The position numbers were made by a program, and so were the translations under genes. Below are positions 9,282 through 17,429 of a DNA stretch of 51,093 nt, in pieces (the stretch's first letter is position 1; the number at the start of each line of letters is the position of its first letter). A model generated the notes under the pieces. That model worked only from the letters and a program-made list of their open reading frames with translations. It searched no databases and was not told the DNA's origin. The stretch lies in contig JAGOAJ010000023.1 of assembly GCA_017983955.1 (NCBI GenBank), positions 1 to 51,093 of the forward strand, in the 5' to 3' direction. This DNA is from Burkholderiaceae bacterium (GTDB taxonomy: Bacteria > Pseudomonadota > Gammaproteobacteria > Burkholderiales > Burkholderiaceae_B).

Positions 9282-10870
9282 GTACCCGCATACTGCACCT
9301 GACCCGGGGGCTGGGGTTGTGCCTGCTGTTGTCGGGCTGTGCGTTAAGTGAACGTATGCAGCAAATCGGTGCTGCTATCAGTCAGACCGGAATAACGCTG
9401 AAAGCCCAGCATGATAGTTTCTCTAAGACCGTATCCAGCCAGGAGGCGAGGCGCGCTGCCCAAGAGGTTGATCGTCCTTGGCTGGCAGGACGCGCCCAGC
9501 CACTGGCGCGTGAGGTCACCTTGCCCCTGGCTTTGCGCGAGCAGGTCAATACCACCTTGCTGTTTGCGGATAGTGAACTTTCCCTGCTGGAGCTGGCGCA
9601 GCGCATCAGTACGGTTACCGCTATCCCCGTCCATGTGCGGCCCGATGCATTGTTGCCCATGGATCAGTTCCTGCCCCGCTTGGGCGGTGGATCAAGCGCT
9701 GCATCGTTGAGCTCGCCCGCCACGGTGGTGTTATCTGGCGGACCTGAGCCTTTGGCGAATTTTCTGGATAGGGTGGGCGCCAGGTTAGGTGTGATGTGGG
9801 CTTATGTAAATCAACGCATAGAGTTTTATAGAACTGAAACCCGGGTATTTAACGTGCGCGCCTTGACCCTTAACGCCAGCGCCGAGGCTTCCTTGGGCCT
9901 GGGTGCTGGCCGTAGTGGCGCAAGCTTTGTCAGCAGTTCGAAAACCACCTTGACTAGTCCCGAGCATGATGTGCTGGCGGTGGTGCGCGCCCGTATTGAG
10001 CCCTTTCTGACGCGTGCCGGAGTACTGGTGGCCGAATCAGGGGCTAGTTCGTCCATAGTGGTGACCGATATGCCCGATGTTTTACAGCGTATAGGGCAGT
10101 ATTTGGATCACGAAAACCGGGCGCTTACACGGCGTGTGCGCTTGATTTTTGAGGAGGTCACAGTTGCTGTGGACGACAGCGCACAAGCAGGGCTGGATTG
10201 GAATTTGGTTTTTTCCAGTGCCAAGCTGGCGGCGGCGATGACCATGCCTGGTGCGGGCTTGGCCGAAATGGGCAGCTTGGGGTTAGGGCTGAAAGAAGGT
10301 CCGTTCGCGGGTTCCGAAGCCATAGTCCAGGCGCTTAGTCAGGCCGGGCGTGTGGTACGCCGCAGCAGCTTGCCCGTACTGACGCTGAATCGACGACCAG
10401 TGACCCACGCGGTGCGAACTACATTTTCATATATAGACAAAGTAGAAACTACGGCCTTGTCTAGTGGTTCCGGTATGGCGCTGCCTTCAGTCTCCGTTAG
10501 CCAAAAAGAAGAAACCGTTGGGTCTTTGTTGACCCTGGTGCCAGATGCCCAGGAGGACGGCCAGATTTTGCTATCTGTCGCTTATGACAACACGGTGGCC
10601 CAGCCACTGAAGACGGTCACTTTTGGTGATAAGGCGAATCCTTTGCAGTTGCAGCAGGTCACCATAGACGGCAATGGAACGGTGCAGCAAGTGGTACTGC
10701 AGCCCGGCCAACCCTTGCTGATTTCTGGTTTTGACCGCACCCAAGAAGAAACCGAAGGACGTCGTCTGAATCCTGGTTTGCCTATGGCCTTGGGTGGCAG
10801 CGATCGCGCCAGCAGTCAGCATTTGACTACTGTCATGGTGGTGACTGCCCAAGTCGAGGAAGGGTTTTAA
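9278..10870 (+). CDS. pilN: PilN-type outer-membrane secretin lipoprotein
   Basis: This 530-residue lipoprotein secretin forms the outer-membrane pore of a type IVb pilus. The signal peptide ends in the lipobox LLLSGC (Cys21). The periplasmic N domains cover about residues 85-270 (LSLLELAQRISTVTAIPVHV, then VVTDMPDVLQRIGQYLD). The C-terminal secretin beta-domain (about 285-525) contains LTRRVRLIFEEVTVAVDD, KEETVGSLLTLVPDAQEDG and the terminal VMVVTAQVEEGF. Size and order match PilN of thin-pilus systems. The start codon overlaps the pilL stop by four bases, and the next gene begins three bases after the stop, so expression is coupled. Membership in the secretin superfamily is clear; the PilN name follows from the lipobox and the neighbours. 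Confidence 0.86.
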   Translation: MSTRILHLTRGLGLCLLLSGCALSERMQQIGAAISQTGITLKAQHDSFSKTVSSQEARRAAQEVDRPWLAGRAQPLAREVTLPLALREQVNTTLLFADSELSLLELAQRISTVTAIPVHVRPDALLPMDQFLPRLGGGSSAASLSSPATVVLSGGPEPLANFLDRVGARLGVMWAYVNQRIEFYRTETRVFNVRALTLNASAEASLGLGAGRSGASFVSSSKTTLTSPEHDVLAVVRARIEPFLTRAGVLVAESGASSSIVVTDMPDVLQRIGQYLDHENRALTRRVRLIFEEVTVAVDDSAQAGLDWNLVFSSAKLAAAMTMPGAGLAEMGSLGLGLKEGPFAGSEAIVQALSQAGRVVRRSSLPVLTLNRRPVTHAVRTTFSYIDKVETTALSSGSGMALPSVSVSQKEETVGSLLTLVPDAQEDGQILLSVAYDNTVAQPLKTVTFGDKANPLQLQQVTIDGNGTVQQVVLQPGQPLLISGFDRTQEETEGRRLNPGLPMALGGSDRASSQHLTTVMVVTAQVEEGF

Positions 10871-10873
10871 ACC

Positions 10874-12217
10874 GTGCATAGTGATACGCCTTTGTTGCTG
10901 CCTGTGGCTTCCACGACTTTAGTGTTTGGTCTGGAGTGGTTTCCCTTGCTGGGCGGGCAGTTGCGCCGCCAAAGCCTGCGCCTGGCGCGTAAGTACGGGG
11001 CTAGTCATTTGGTGCTTAGCGGCGAGCAGGCGGGCTCGGTCGGCATGGCTAGCCTGCGCAAGCTGCGTCCAGGACGCACCGTACCCTTGCAGTCTGCCGC
11101 CCAAAGTCTTGCCAGTTTGTTTCCACAGGGCACGGTGGCCGTGATACTGCCACTACAGGAGCACGGCTGGTGGTTGGCCGCGGTACATGAGGGCGCCGTA
11201 GTGGTGCGTACCGACAGGGTATATGTGTCGCTGGATCAGGCGCAGGCCGCCTTGTCCGACTTGCGTGTGGCCTATCCGCAACTACGTGATCTTACCCAGG
11301 ATGCCGGCACGGCCCCCAGTTTGCATGACTTACAAGCGAGTGGTGCGGCGACGAGCCTGCTGCATAAAGTCAGCCGCTGGCACAGTGTGTTGCCCATGCC
11401 AGTGCAGTTGCTTGCTTTGGCTCTGACGATGGTTGCTGTAGCACCGCCTGTGTGGAAATGGTCGCAGGCCAAGGGCGTTCAGCCGCAAGTCCAAGCTCAA
11501 CCCGATACCCAACTGGCCTGGGAACTGGCTATTCGTCAAGCTACCCATGCGCGTTGCCTACATGGCTTGCAGGGTACGCAGCCAGTGCTGAACTCCCTGT
11601 ATGAATTACCCGTCGCCATAGCTGGTTGGCATTTAGCTCAAGTTGAATGCAGCGCTGGGCGGTCTGCCTGGATGTGTCAGGGTGATTATCAACGGCGCAA
11701 CCAAATCGCCAGTAATGATGGTTTTTTGCGCCTCGCGCCGTCTTTATGGACCAGTCGTTTCCCGACTCTGGATCTGGCTAAGGTGACGTGGACGGTTGCG
11801 GCCACGTGTACGTTGTTTAGTAGCCAGAGCCTGCAAGCCGCAGCACACAATGAACAATATTTATTCAGTGCCTGGCAAGCCATACGTCCGGCATTTTCTC
11901 GTATGGAGGCGGGTCAGCCACAGACCTTACCCGTAAACCCGCCACGTGATAACAAGGGTCAGGCCTTGGTCCAGCCTATCGGCCTGACTGCACCTTTATA
12001 CCGCGAGGTGCACATCCAAGGCCCTTTGCGTTCATTTGAACTGTTGTTACCCCATATCGCCAGCGTGGAATGGCGTCGCCTAGTGTTAAGCCTTAACGAG
12101 GCGATTAAGCCCACGCTGAAAAACAGTCAGCTCAACGTCACTTTCCAAGGAGTACTGTATGAAAACGAATCCTTACCTACTCGCCAGGTCCGCGCAGATG
12201 ACGATGCGCCTACGTAG
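10874..12217 (+). CDS. pilO2: PilO2-type pilus assembly protein
   Basis: A 447-residue protein with a cytoplasmic N-terminal part, one transmembrane segment (about residues 172-195, VQLLALALTMVAVAPPVW) and a larger periplasmic part. This is the layout of PilO2 in type IVb pilus operons, which links the cytoplasmic motor to the periplasmic assembly parts. Residues 15-165 (LEWFPLLGGQLRRQSLRLAR, then SLDQAQAALSDLR) look like a degenerate actin-like fold. The start is GTG at 10874, three bases after pilN. The 3' end overlaps the next gene by 59 bases, an unusually long overlap within the operon. Assignment rests on topology and order more than on sharp motifs. Confidence 0.68.
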   Translation: MHSDTPLLLPVASTTLVFGLEWFPLLGGQLRRQSLRLARKYGASHLVLSGEQAGSVGMASLRKLRPGRTVPLQSAAQSLASLFPQGTVAVILPLQEHGWWLAAVHEGAVVVRTDRVYVSLDQAQAALSDLRVAYPQLRDLTQDAGTAPSLHDLQASGAATSLLHKVSRWHSVLPMPVQLLALALTMVAVAPPVWKWSQAKGVQPQVQAQPDTQLAWELAIRQATHARCLHGLQGTQPVLNSLYELPVAIAGWHLAQVECSAGRSAWMCQGDYQRRNQIASNDGFLRLAPSLWTSRFPTLDLAKVTWTVAATCTLFSSQSLQAAAHNEQYLFSAWQAIRPAFSRMEAGQPQTLPVNPPRDNKGQALVQPIGLTAPLYREVHIQGPLRSFELLLPHIASVEWRRLVLSLNEAIKPTLKNSQLNVTFQGVLYENESLPTRQVRADDDAPT

Positions 12218-12737
12218 TCGGGACCGTTCAGCCAGGTCTGGGTCAGGCCGCAGTGGTGGCGCGGCAGTATTTGCGTCTGCGTATGTCGGTGCCTTGGTTC
12301 TCGCCCTTGCTGCTATCCCAGCTCAGTCGACTGCAGCAACTAGCAAGCTTGCTCCCTCCAGTACGGCTGCCGATGTCGGAGGCGCAATGGCTGTGCGTGA
12401 GTTGATGCGCTTGGATACTGAGCTGGCGCTAAGTGCATCACGCGGCCGTCTGACTGGTGTTGATAAGCGCTCTGAAACCGCTTTGGCCTTGTCGGATCAG
12501 CCTGGTGGTCAGCTTAGGTTGGTAGCCATTTATGGCGTGGGTAAACGACTGCTGGCCGAGGTTTTGGTGGGTAGCCAGCCCTATGTATATATGCGTGGCC
12601 ACCCGCTGCCCATAGGGGCAAAGGCTGGCAGTCATGTTTATAAACTGGGAGGTATTAGTGGTTCCTGCGTACAGCTAGAGCGCCAGGACGAGGCTCATAC
12701 CTTGTGTTTGCATCCTTCGCTTAAGGCCTCGCGATGA
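12159..12737 (+). CDS. pilP: PilP-type pilus biogenesis protein
   Basis: A 192-residue exported protein in the PilP slot between PilO2 and the ATPase. It has a long, strongly basic N terminus, then a hydrophobic stretch (about residues 36-55) and a probable cleavage near STAA. The conserved core follows: AVRELMRLDTELALS, LRLVAIYGVGKRLLAEV, Y-MRGHPLPIGAKAG and YKLGGISGSCVQL. A strong AAGGAG six bases before ATG 12159 supports this start despite its lying inside pilO2. PilP-type proteins are small periplasmic assembly factors of the secretin or inner-membrane complex. The stop overlaps the pilQ start as ATGA. Confidence 0.72.
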   Translation: MKTNPYLLARSAQMTMRLRSRDRSARSGSGRSGGAAVFASAYVGALVLALAAIPAQSTAATSKLAPSSTAADVGGAMAVRELMRLDTELALSASRGRLTGVDKRSETALALSDQPGGQLRLVAIYGVGKRLLAEVLVGSQPYVYMRGHPLPIGAKAGSHVYKLGGISGSCVQLERQDEAHTLCLHPSLKASR

Positions 12738-14509
12738 GACGACGTATTTCAGGGTGGCTGAGTCAGGCTCCCGTGTCGTCCATCCGCCTGATGTCGGTGG
12801 GCGATCGCTATGACAGCGCGCAGGCGATCTCCATCACTAACGCCGAGCAGCTATTCACTATGCAGCCATCTTGCGTGGAGCTTCTGGATCAGCAATTTAG
12901 TGTGCAGTCGTTGGTTGGGCGCTTATGCCCGGTTTTGCTGGATGATGGGACTGTGGCCTTATTTGCCTTGGCCGAGCACGTGGGTAGCGATCAGGCCGAC
13001 GAGTTATCACGGCGTATTGTGCAGCAAGGGTATAGGCCAGCTAGTCCGGCACGTTACATCCTGGCAGCTCCCTTGTTGCTGGCCATAGGGCGAAGGCAAT
13101 TGTTGCTGTCGTCTGGCTTGGCGACAGCGGTTGGTGCGGTAGAGCACTCAACGACAGCACTGGCGGACGCATTTCAGGATCTGGTGGAGTGGGGAGTGCG
13201 CCACCACGCTAGCGACTTGCATATCAACTTATTGCAGGGCGAAGCGGTTTCTGAAGTGCGCTATACCGTGGCGGGCCGCTACGTGGCCCCAGAATGTTTT
13301 CGCGGCATGCCCACCAGCATGCTTAGCGACATGCTTGCAGTGGCGTGGATGGATATACGTGGCGGCAATGGGGCGGTCTTTGACCCCTTGTCTGAGCAGC
13401 AGGGCAGCATTGTTAAGACAGTAAGTGGACAACGCGTGATGTTGCGTTGGGCATCGTTGGCGGCCGAGCGTGGCCCTAGTGTGTGTCTGCGCTTGTTGGT
13501 GCGCGCTACCGATGCCATGGCGCCCGATCTTCAGGAACTGGGTTATTTGCCAGATCAGGTCAGGCAGATACAGCGCTCCTTGATGGCCGAAGGGGGAGCA
13601 GTGGTATTTGCCGGTACCGTAGGTTCAGGTAAGTCCACCACGCTGGCCTCGTTAATTAGTCGCTTACCGGATGATCGCAAGGTGATCACGGTAGAAGATC
13701 CGGTGGAATATTTAATTCCTGGAGCCATACAAAATACTGTGGCGCGCGCCTTGGATGTGGATGCCCATGATCACTATGCAGCGAAACTCAGGGCTTTGAA
13801 ACGCTCAGCCATGAGCGACGTGTTGCTGGGGGAAATACGTGACGCTGAAACAGGCCTGGCGTTTATGGACCTGGCGGGTTCCGGGGTCAGTATTTATAGC
13901 ACTGTCCATGCCCCATCGGCGGCTCTGGTGGCAGAACGCCTGGCCTCGGACTTTATTGGCGTGTCACGTGACTTTCTAGCCACGCCAGGCATGTTGAAAC
14001 TGTTGGTCTACCAAGCCTTGCTGCCCGTATTGTGCCTGAACTGTGCTTTGCCAGCGGATAGCTTGCTTGAAGGTGCAGGACGTGGCCAATGGCAGGCTAG
14101 TCTGGATACCATTACTGCTGTGTATGGGGACATCTCTAGCGGGTTGAAGGTACGTAACCCAGAGGGATGCTCTGCGTGTCGCGAAGCGCAATTGATGTCT
14201 TTGGCTGGCTATGCGGGCAGGACAGTGGCGGCGGAAATTCTTGAGCCCGCCTTACGTCCAGGCTATTTACATAGTGTGCAGACACGCTGTTTACAGTACT
14301 GGCTGGAAAACGAGCAAGAACAGTCTCTTAGTCCCATGGCTATGGAAAACACCCGACGCTCGGCTATGGATAGCGCCATGATCAAGGCGTTTCAGGGCTT
14401 GATAGATCCGCGGGATATTGAGTCGCGCTTTCAGTCTTTCCAGACCTTACGCTTGCGTCGTCAGTTGGATACTGCTCATAAACCTGCCCACTTAAGGGTG
14501 ATCTCATGA
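12734..14509 (+). CDS. pilQ: Pilus assembly ATPase (PilQ, GspE/VirB11 family)
   Basis: A 591-residue secretion ATPase that powers pilin insertion. The Walker A motif is GTVGSGKSTT with Lys300. The Asp box region is ITVEDPVEYLIPGAIQNTV. The Walker B-like stretch is SDVLLGEIRDAETGLAFMDLAGSG, and the His box is STVHAPSAA. This order and spacing identify the GspE/PilT/VirB11 superfamily. It lacks an obvious tetracysteine zinc motif, though it has Cys pairs near LCLNC and GCSAC that may substitute. Here PilQ follows thin-pilus (R64) naming and is not the type IVa secretin PilQ. Both ends overlap neighbours by ATGA, so stoichiometry with PilP and PilR is likely set by coupling. Confidence 0.9.
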   Translation: MRRRISGWLSQAPVSSIRLMSVGDRYDSAQAISITNAEQLFTMQPSCVELLDQQFSVQSLVGRLCPVLLDDGTVALFALAEHVGSDQADELSRRIVQQGYRPASPARYILAAPLLLAIGRRQLLLSSGLATAVGAVEHSTTALADAFQDLVEWGVRHHASDLHINLLQGEAVSEVRYTVAGRYVAPECFRGMPTSMLSDMLAVAWMDIRGGNGAVFDPLSEQQGSIVKTVSGQRVMLRWASLAAERGPSVCLRLLVRATDAMAPDLQELGYLPDQVRQIQRSLMAEGGAVVFAGTVGSGKSTTLASLISRLPDDRKVITVEDPVEYLIPGAIQNTVARALDVDAHDHYAAKLRALKRSAMSDVLLGEIRDAETGLAFMDLAGSGVSIYSTVHAPSAALVAERLASDFIGVSRDFLATPGMLKLLVYQALLPVLCLNCALPADSLLEGAGRGQWQASLDTITAVYGDISSGLKVRNPEGCSACREAQLMSLAGYAGRTVAAEILEPALRPGYLHSVQTRCLQYWLENEQEQSLSPMAMENTRRSAMDSAMIKAFQGLIDPRDIESRFQSFQTLRLRRQLDTAHKPAHLRVIS

Positions 14510-15639
14510 CACGCTACCGTCGTTACACGGCGCGTCACGCTTGGTGGGCTGCTTTAGTTCATGCCCATGATAGATGGCGATTTATGTCGCTTAGGGCTGA
14601 TTATTACGATTATCTGGCGGCCTTGCTGCAAGGCATGCGTGGTGCGCGTACCTTGAAGGACGTTTTCCAAGCGGATGCCAGCCGCTATGGGGCGTCATCA
14701 GTCAGGGGCAGACTGTCTGCGCGCTGGCTACGCACCTTTCAGTTGTCCAGCGGCGATCTGTACAGCACCTGGCTGGCTGAATTTCCCGTGGCCGAGCTGG
14801 GTCTGATACGCATGGCGCAGTCATTTGGCAATACCACGTTGGTCAACACCTTGGCAGAACTGGCCCGGGTTTTGATGCTGACGCGCCAGGCTGGTCAGAT
14901 CGTGATGACTACCTTATGGGCAGCTGCTTTGGCCTTGATGGTTGCCTTATTGCTAATGGCTGCCGTGCCGTGGTTTACCGTGCCCAGGTTGTTTCAGGCA
15001 TTTGCCACTGTGCCGCCAGAATACTACGGCAGCATGACTCGCCAACTTATTGCCTGGTCCGAATTGATACGACAGTCTTTCGTTTTTTTGATGGTGCTAT
15101 GCGTAGGCGGTTGGGCTGTGTTCTTGTGGTCTTTGCCCAATACCTCGGGGCCTATACGTAAGACCCTGGACGCTTATGTGGTCTGGCGCATCTACCGCCA
15201 TGTGCAGGCTTTGCGCTTCCTGGCGTTGCTGTCTCTGGTACTGGGCCGTGATGATAGCGGTTCTACCCAACTGCGTAGAGCCTTGCTATTGAAAAAGCAG
15301 GGCGCCAGTCCCTGGCAGGTCAGTCATATTGACGCCATGTTGGCGCGCATTGATGGTGGGATCACGGGCGCGGCTACCTTTGATACGGGTTTGCTGGATC
15401 GCGAGCATTACTGGTTCTTTAGCGACATGGTGATGGCGCGCGGCTTAAGCCAGGGTTTGGCATTGACCAGCGAGCGTTTGCGTCTGCAGGTGCTGGGCGT
15501 GGTGGCCAGGCAGGCGGCTGTTTTGCGCTGGACCATGCTGCTGGCATGCCTGGCTTTGGTGTTGGGCCTAGGACTGTGGCACTACGCCGTCATTGATGAG
15601 TTACGTCGTTCCCTAATGATTTTTCACGCCAATCAGTAA
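14506..15639 (+). CDS. pilR: Inner-membrane pilus platform protein (PilR, T2SSF family)
   Basis: A 377-residue polytopic membrane protein of the GspF/PilC/PilR type. It forms the platform that connects the ATPase to the growing pilus. Hydrophobic segments are visible at about residues 133-160 (ALALMVALLLMAAVPWF), 192-210 (FLMVLCVGGWAVFLW) and near the C terminus (LLACLALVLGLGLWHYAVI). The duplicated cytoplasmic helical domains show YDYLAALLQGMRGARTLKDV and FLALLSLVLGRD. One member of this family per pilus operon, straight after the ATPase, is the rule. Its start overlaps the pilQ stop by four bases. The next gene begins 23 bases later with its own ribosome-binding site. Confidence 0.88.
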   Translation: MTRYRRYTARHAWWAALVHAHDRWRFMSLRADYYDYLAALLQGMRGARTLKDVFQADASRYGASSVRGRLSARWLRTFQLSSGDLYSTWLAEFPVAELGLIRMAQSFGNTTLVNTLAELARVLMLTRQAGQIVMTTLWAAALALMVALLLMAAVPWFTVPRLFQAFATVPPEYYGSMTRQLIAWSELIRQSFVFLMVLCVGGWAVFLWSLPNTSGPIRKTLDAYVVWRIYRHVQALRFLALLSLVLGRDDSGSTQLRRALLLKKQGASPWQVSHIDAMLARIDGGITGAATFDTGLLDREHYWFFSDMVMARGLSQGLALTSERLRLQVLGVVARQAAVLRWTMLLACLALVLGLGLWHYAVIDELRRSLMIFHANQ

Positions 15640-15662
15640 TGCTGGTTTTTTAAGGATATCTT

Positions 15663-16331
15663 ATGTCTACCCTAACTGCTTCTGCTTCTGCTTCTGCTGT
15701 CCCTGTTGCTTCCGTTGCGACTGTTGGTGCTGTTATTTTCGTTAAGGCTACTAGTAGTCACTCGGGTCTCGCCTTGAGGGCGGTATCCAAACAGCGTGGG
15801 TTTTCGTTGATTGAAGTGTCTATAGTGACGGCCATCGTGCTGTTGCTGGCAATTATCGGCATACCCGCCATAGGGGGCTATGTCGTTGAAAATAAAGTTC
15901 CCAAGGTGGGCGAGGAACTAGCGCGTTTTATCCTGCAAACCAAGGTGAACGGACCGAATGGTTCGGCTACGCCATATGCAGGCATAGCTACCGAGCATTT
16001 TGCGAACCTTGCCAGTGACTCCAGCATATTTACTGTGGCGGACAATGGCGGAACCAAGACCGTGTATCACGGCTTGGGCGCTGACGGCGACGTGAATATC
16101 ACCGAAGCCAGTGCAGGAGCCGCGTTCACCATCACCCTAAACAAGGTAAATAATGCTGCCTGTCCTTCCATAGCGTCGGTCATGCAACGAGTGGTGAATC
16201 AAATTACCGTGCAACCAGACAGTGGCGCGGCAGTCACGGTGAAAAGTGCCTCTCAGGCCTATAACGCGTTAAGCACGGAATCTGCCTGTGGCAAGGGGGA
16301 TGTCAATACCTTTGTCTTTACGGCGGGCTAA
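15663..16331 (+). CDS. pilS: Major type IVb prepilin (PilS-like) with a 46-residue leader
   Basis: The prepilin motif is KQRG-FSLIEVS, so a prepilin peptidase would cut after Gly46 and leave a 176-residue pilin starting FSLIEVSIVTAIVLLLAII, with the conserved Glu5. The mature part has the hydrophobic N-terminal helix and a C-terminal globular domain with Cys167 and Cys209, which probably form the disulfide loop. ATG 15663 has a good AAGGA about six to ten bases upstream and is the only ATG, so the long leader is real unless a non-ATG start nearer the cleavage site is used. The leader has an Ala/Ser/Val-rich stretch encoded by hexamer repeats and a hydrophobic patch. Type IVb leaders are usually shorter. 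Position and size match the major subunit PilS. Confidence 0.85.
   Translation: MSTLTASASASAVPVASVATVGAVIFVKATSSHSGLALRAVSKQRGFSLIEVSIVTAIVLLLAIIGIPAIGGYVVENKVPKVGEELARFILQTKVNGPNGSATPYAGIATEHFANLASDSSIFTVADNGGTKTVYHGLGADGDVNITEASAGAAFTITLNKVNNAACPSIASVMQRVVNQITVQPDSGAAVTVKSASQAYNALSTESACGKGDVNTFVFTAG
15677..15699 (+). repeat. In-frame hexamer repeat inside the PilS leader
   Basis: Three copies of TGCTTC followed by TGCTG encode alternating Ala and Ser. Expansion or contraction would change leader length by two residues per unit without a frameshift. Confidence 0.7.
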
Positions 16332-16341
16332 GGAGGGCGCC

Positions 16342-17355
16342 ATGCAGGATCAACGCGGGTTTGTGCTGCTGGAATTGGTGGTGGGCGCATTGATCGTAAC
16401 GCTGTTGGCGGTGTGGGGCGCCAATACGCTGGCGCGTCGCATGGACGAGGCCAGCGCACAGGCTGCTGCAGTCTGGATGCTATCGGTCAGGGGCGCTGCC
16501 CAGGCTTATGTAGGTCATTATGCCGCGACTTTGAGTCAGGCTGATCCGTCAGTCCTGATGAAGGACCAAGGTTATGCAGACTGGGCAGCGCCCACGCTGG
16601 ACGAGTTGAAGGCCAACGGCTTGTTGGCGACGGGCTTTCCTGACCATGTCCAGTTGGCGGGTAGCGCCGACATACGCGTCATGCGCGAAGGCGATTGCCC
16701 CGGATCACTCTGTCGTGTGACCGCATTCGTTACTAGCAGCCGTCCGTTGCTACGCTTAAACACCGACCAGGTAGATGAACACATGGTAGCGCTGTGGTTG
16801 ATGGCGGTTCAGGGCTTGGGCGGCAAGGTCAGTGATGCGCAACCGCAATGGCTGTCCGGAGCGTCATTTAAGTATGCCAATCCGCCGGTTGCGGGCATGG
16901 TCGTGTTGCCGCCCGGCACGGTGGTTTTAGTGGTCACCCCAGAGCAATCGGGTAGCAGTGATTTTTTGCGAGTGGGCGATAGTCGTGACCCTGATTTTCA
17001 GGGTGAATTGACGGTGCAAGGTGATGTGGTGGCTGCCGCCGATTTTCGAGTAGGCCGGAACTTGATTCTGGATAGTGAAGCTAGCTGGATGATGGGCTGC
17101 GATGATGAGGGCGCTATCACCAAGGATGATAACGGTGGATTGCTGATGTGTCGTAGCGGGCTGTGGCAGTCTACTGGGCGTGGCGGGGGAGGTTATTCGC
17201 TGGAAGCGACTACGGGATGTACGGGGGCGGGTATCAATCCGTTGACTAATAATTGCAGTTGTCCGCCGCATCATAGTCGGGTGCTGATTTCAGATAGCGG
17301 CCCTGGGGCGCCGGGTGGGTATAGATTGTTGGGGTATGTTTGCGTCAGTAGGTAG
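16342..17355 (+). CDS. pilV: PilV-like minor pilin / tip adhesin
   Basis: A 337-residue prepilin-like protein. The short leader MQDQRG precedes FVLLELVVGALIVTLLAVW, a class III signal with Glu5 of the mature part (VLLELV). The long remainder resembles the constant region of PilV, the minor tip adhesin of thin pili, and the C-terminal 60 residues are rich in Gly, Cys and Pro (GCTGAG, NNCSCPPHHSRV, GYVCVSR). The strong TAAGGAGGGCGCC just before ATG 16342 fixes the start, 10 bases after pilS; the upstream extension is a shadow. In plasmid systems the C terminus is swapped by a shufflon. I see no Rci-type recombinase and no repeated sfx-like sites here, so this PilV appears fixed. It is the last gene of the operon. 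Confidence 0.78.
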   Translation: MQDQRGFVLLELVVGALIVTLLAVWGANTLARRMDEASAQAAAVWMLSVRGAAQAYVGHYAATLSQADPSVLMKDQGYADWAAPTLDELKANGLLATGFPDHVQLAGSADIRVMREGDCPGSLCRVTAFVTSSRPLLRLNTDQVDEHMVALWLMAVQGLGGKVSDAQPQWLSGASFKYANPPVAGMVVLPPGTVVLVVTPEQSGSSDFLRVGDSRDPDFQGELTVQGDVVAAADFRVGRNLILDSEASWMMGCDDEGAITKDDNGGLLMCRSGLWQSTGRGGGGYSLEATTGCTGAGINPLTNNCSCPPHHSRVLISDSGPGAPGGYRLLGYVCVSR

Positions 17356-17429
17356 GTTGCAGGTTCTTTCGGTATGTTTATTTCTTAGGTGTGGCGTTGA
17401 TGGTCTTTTAGGCCCGTCCGCGTTTTTGT

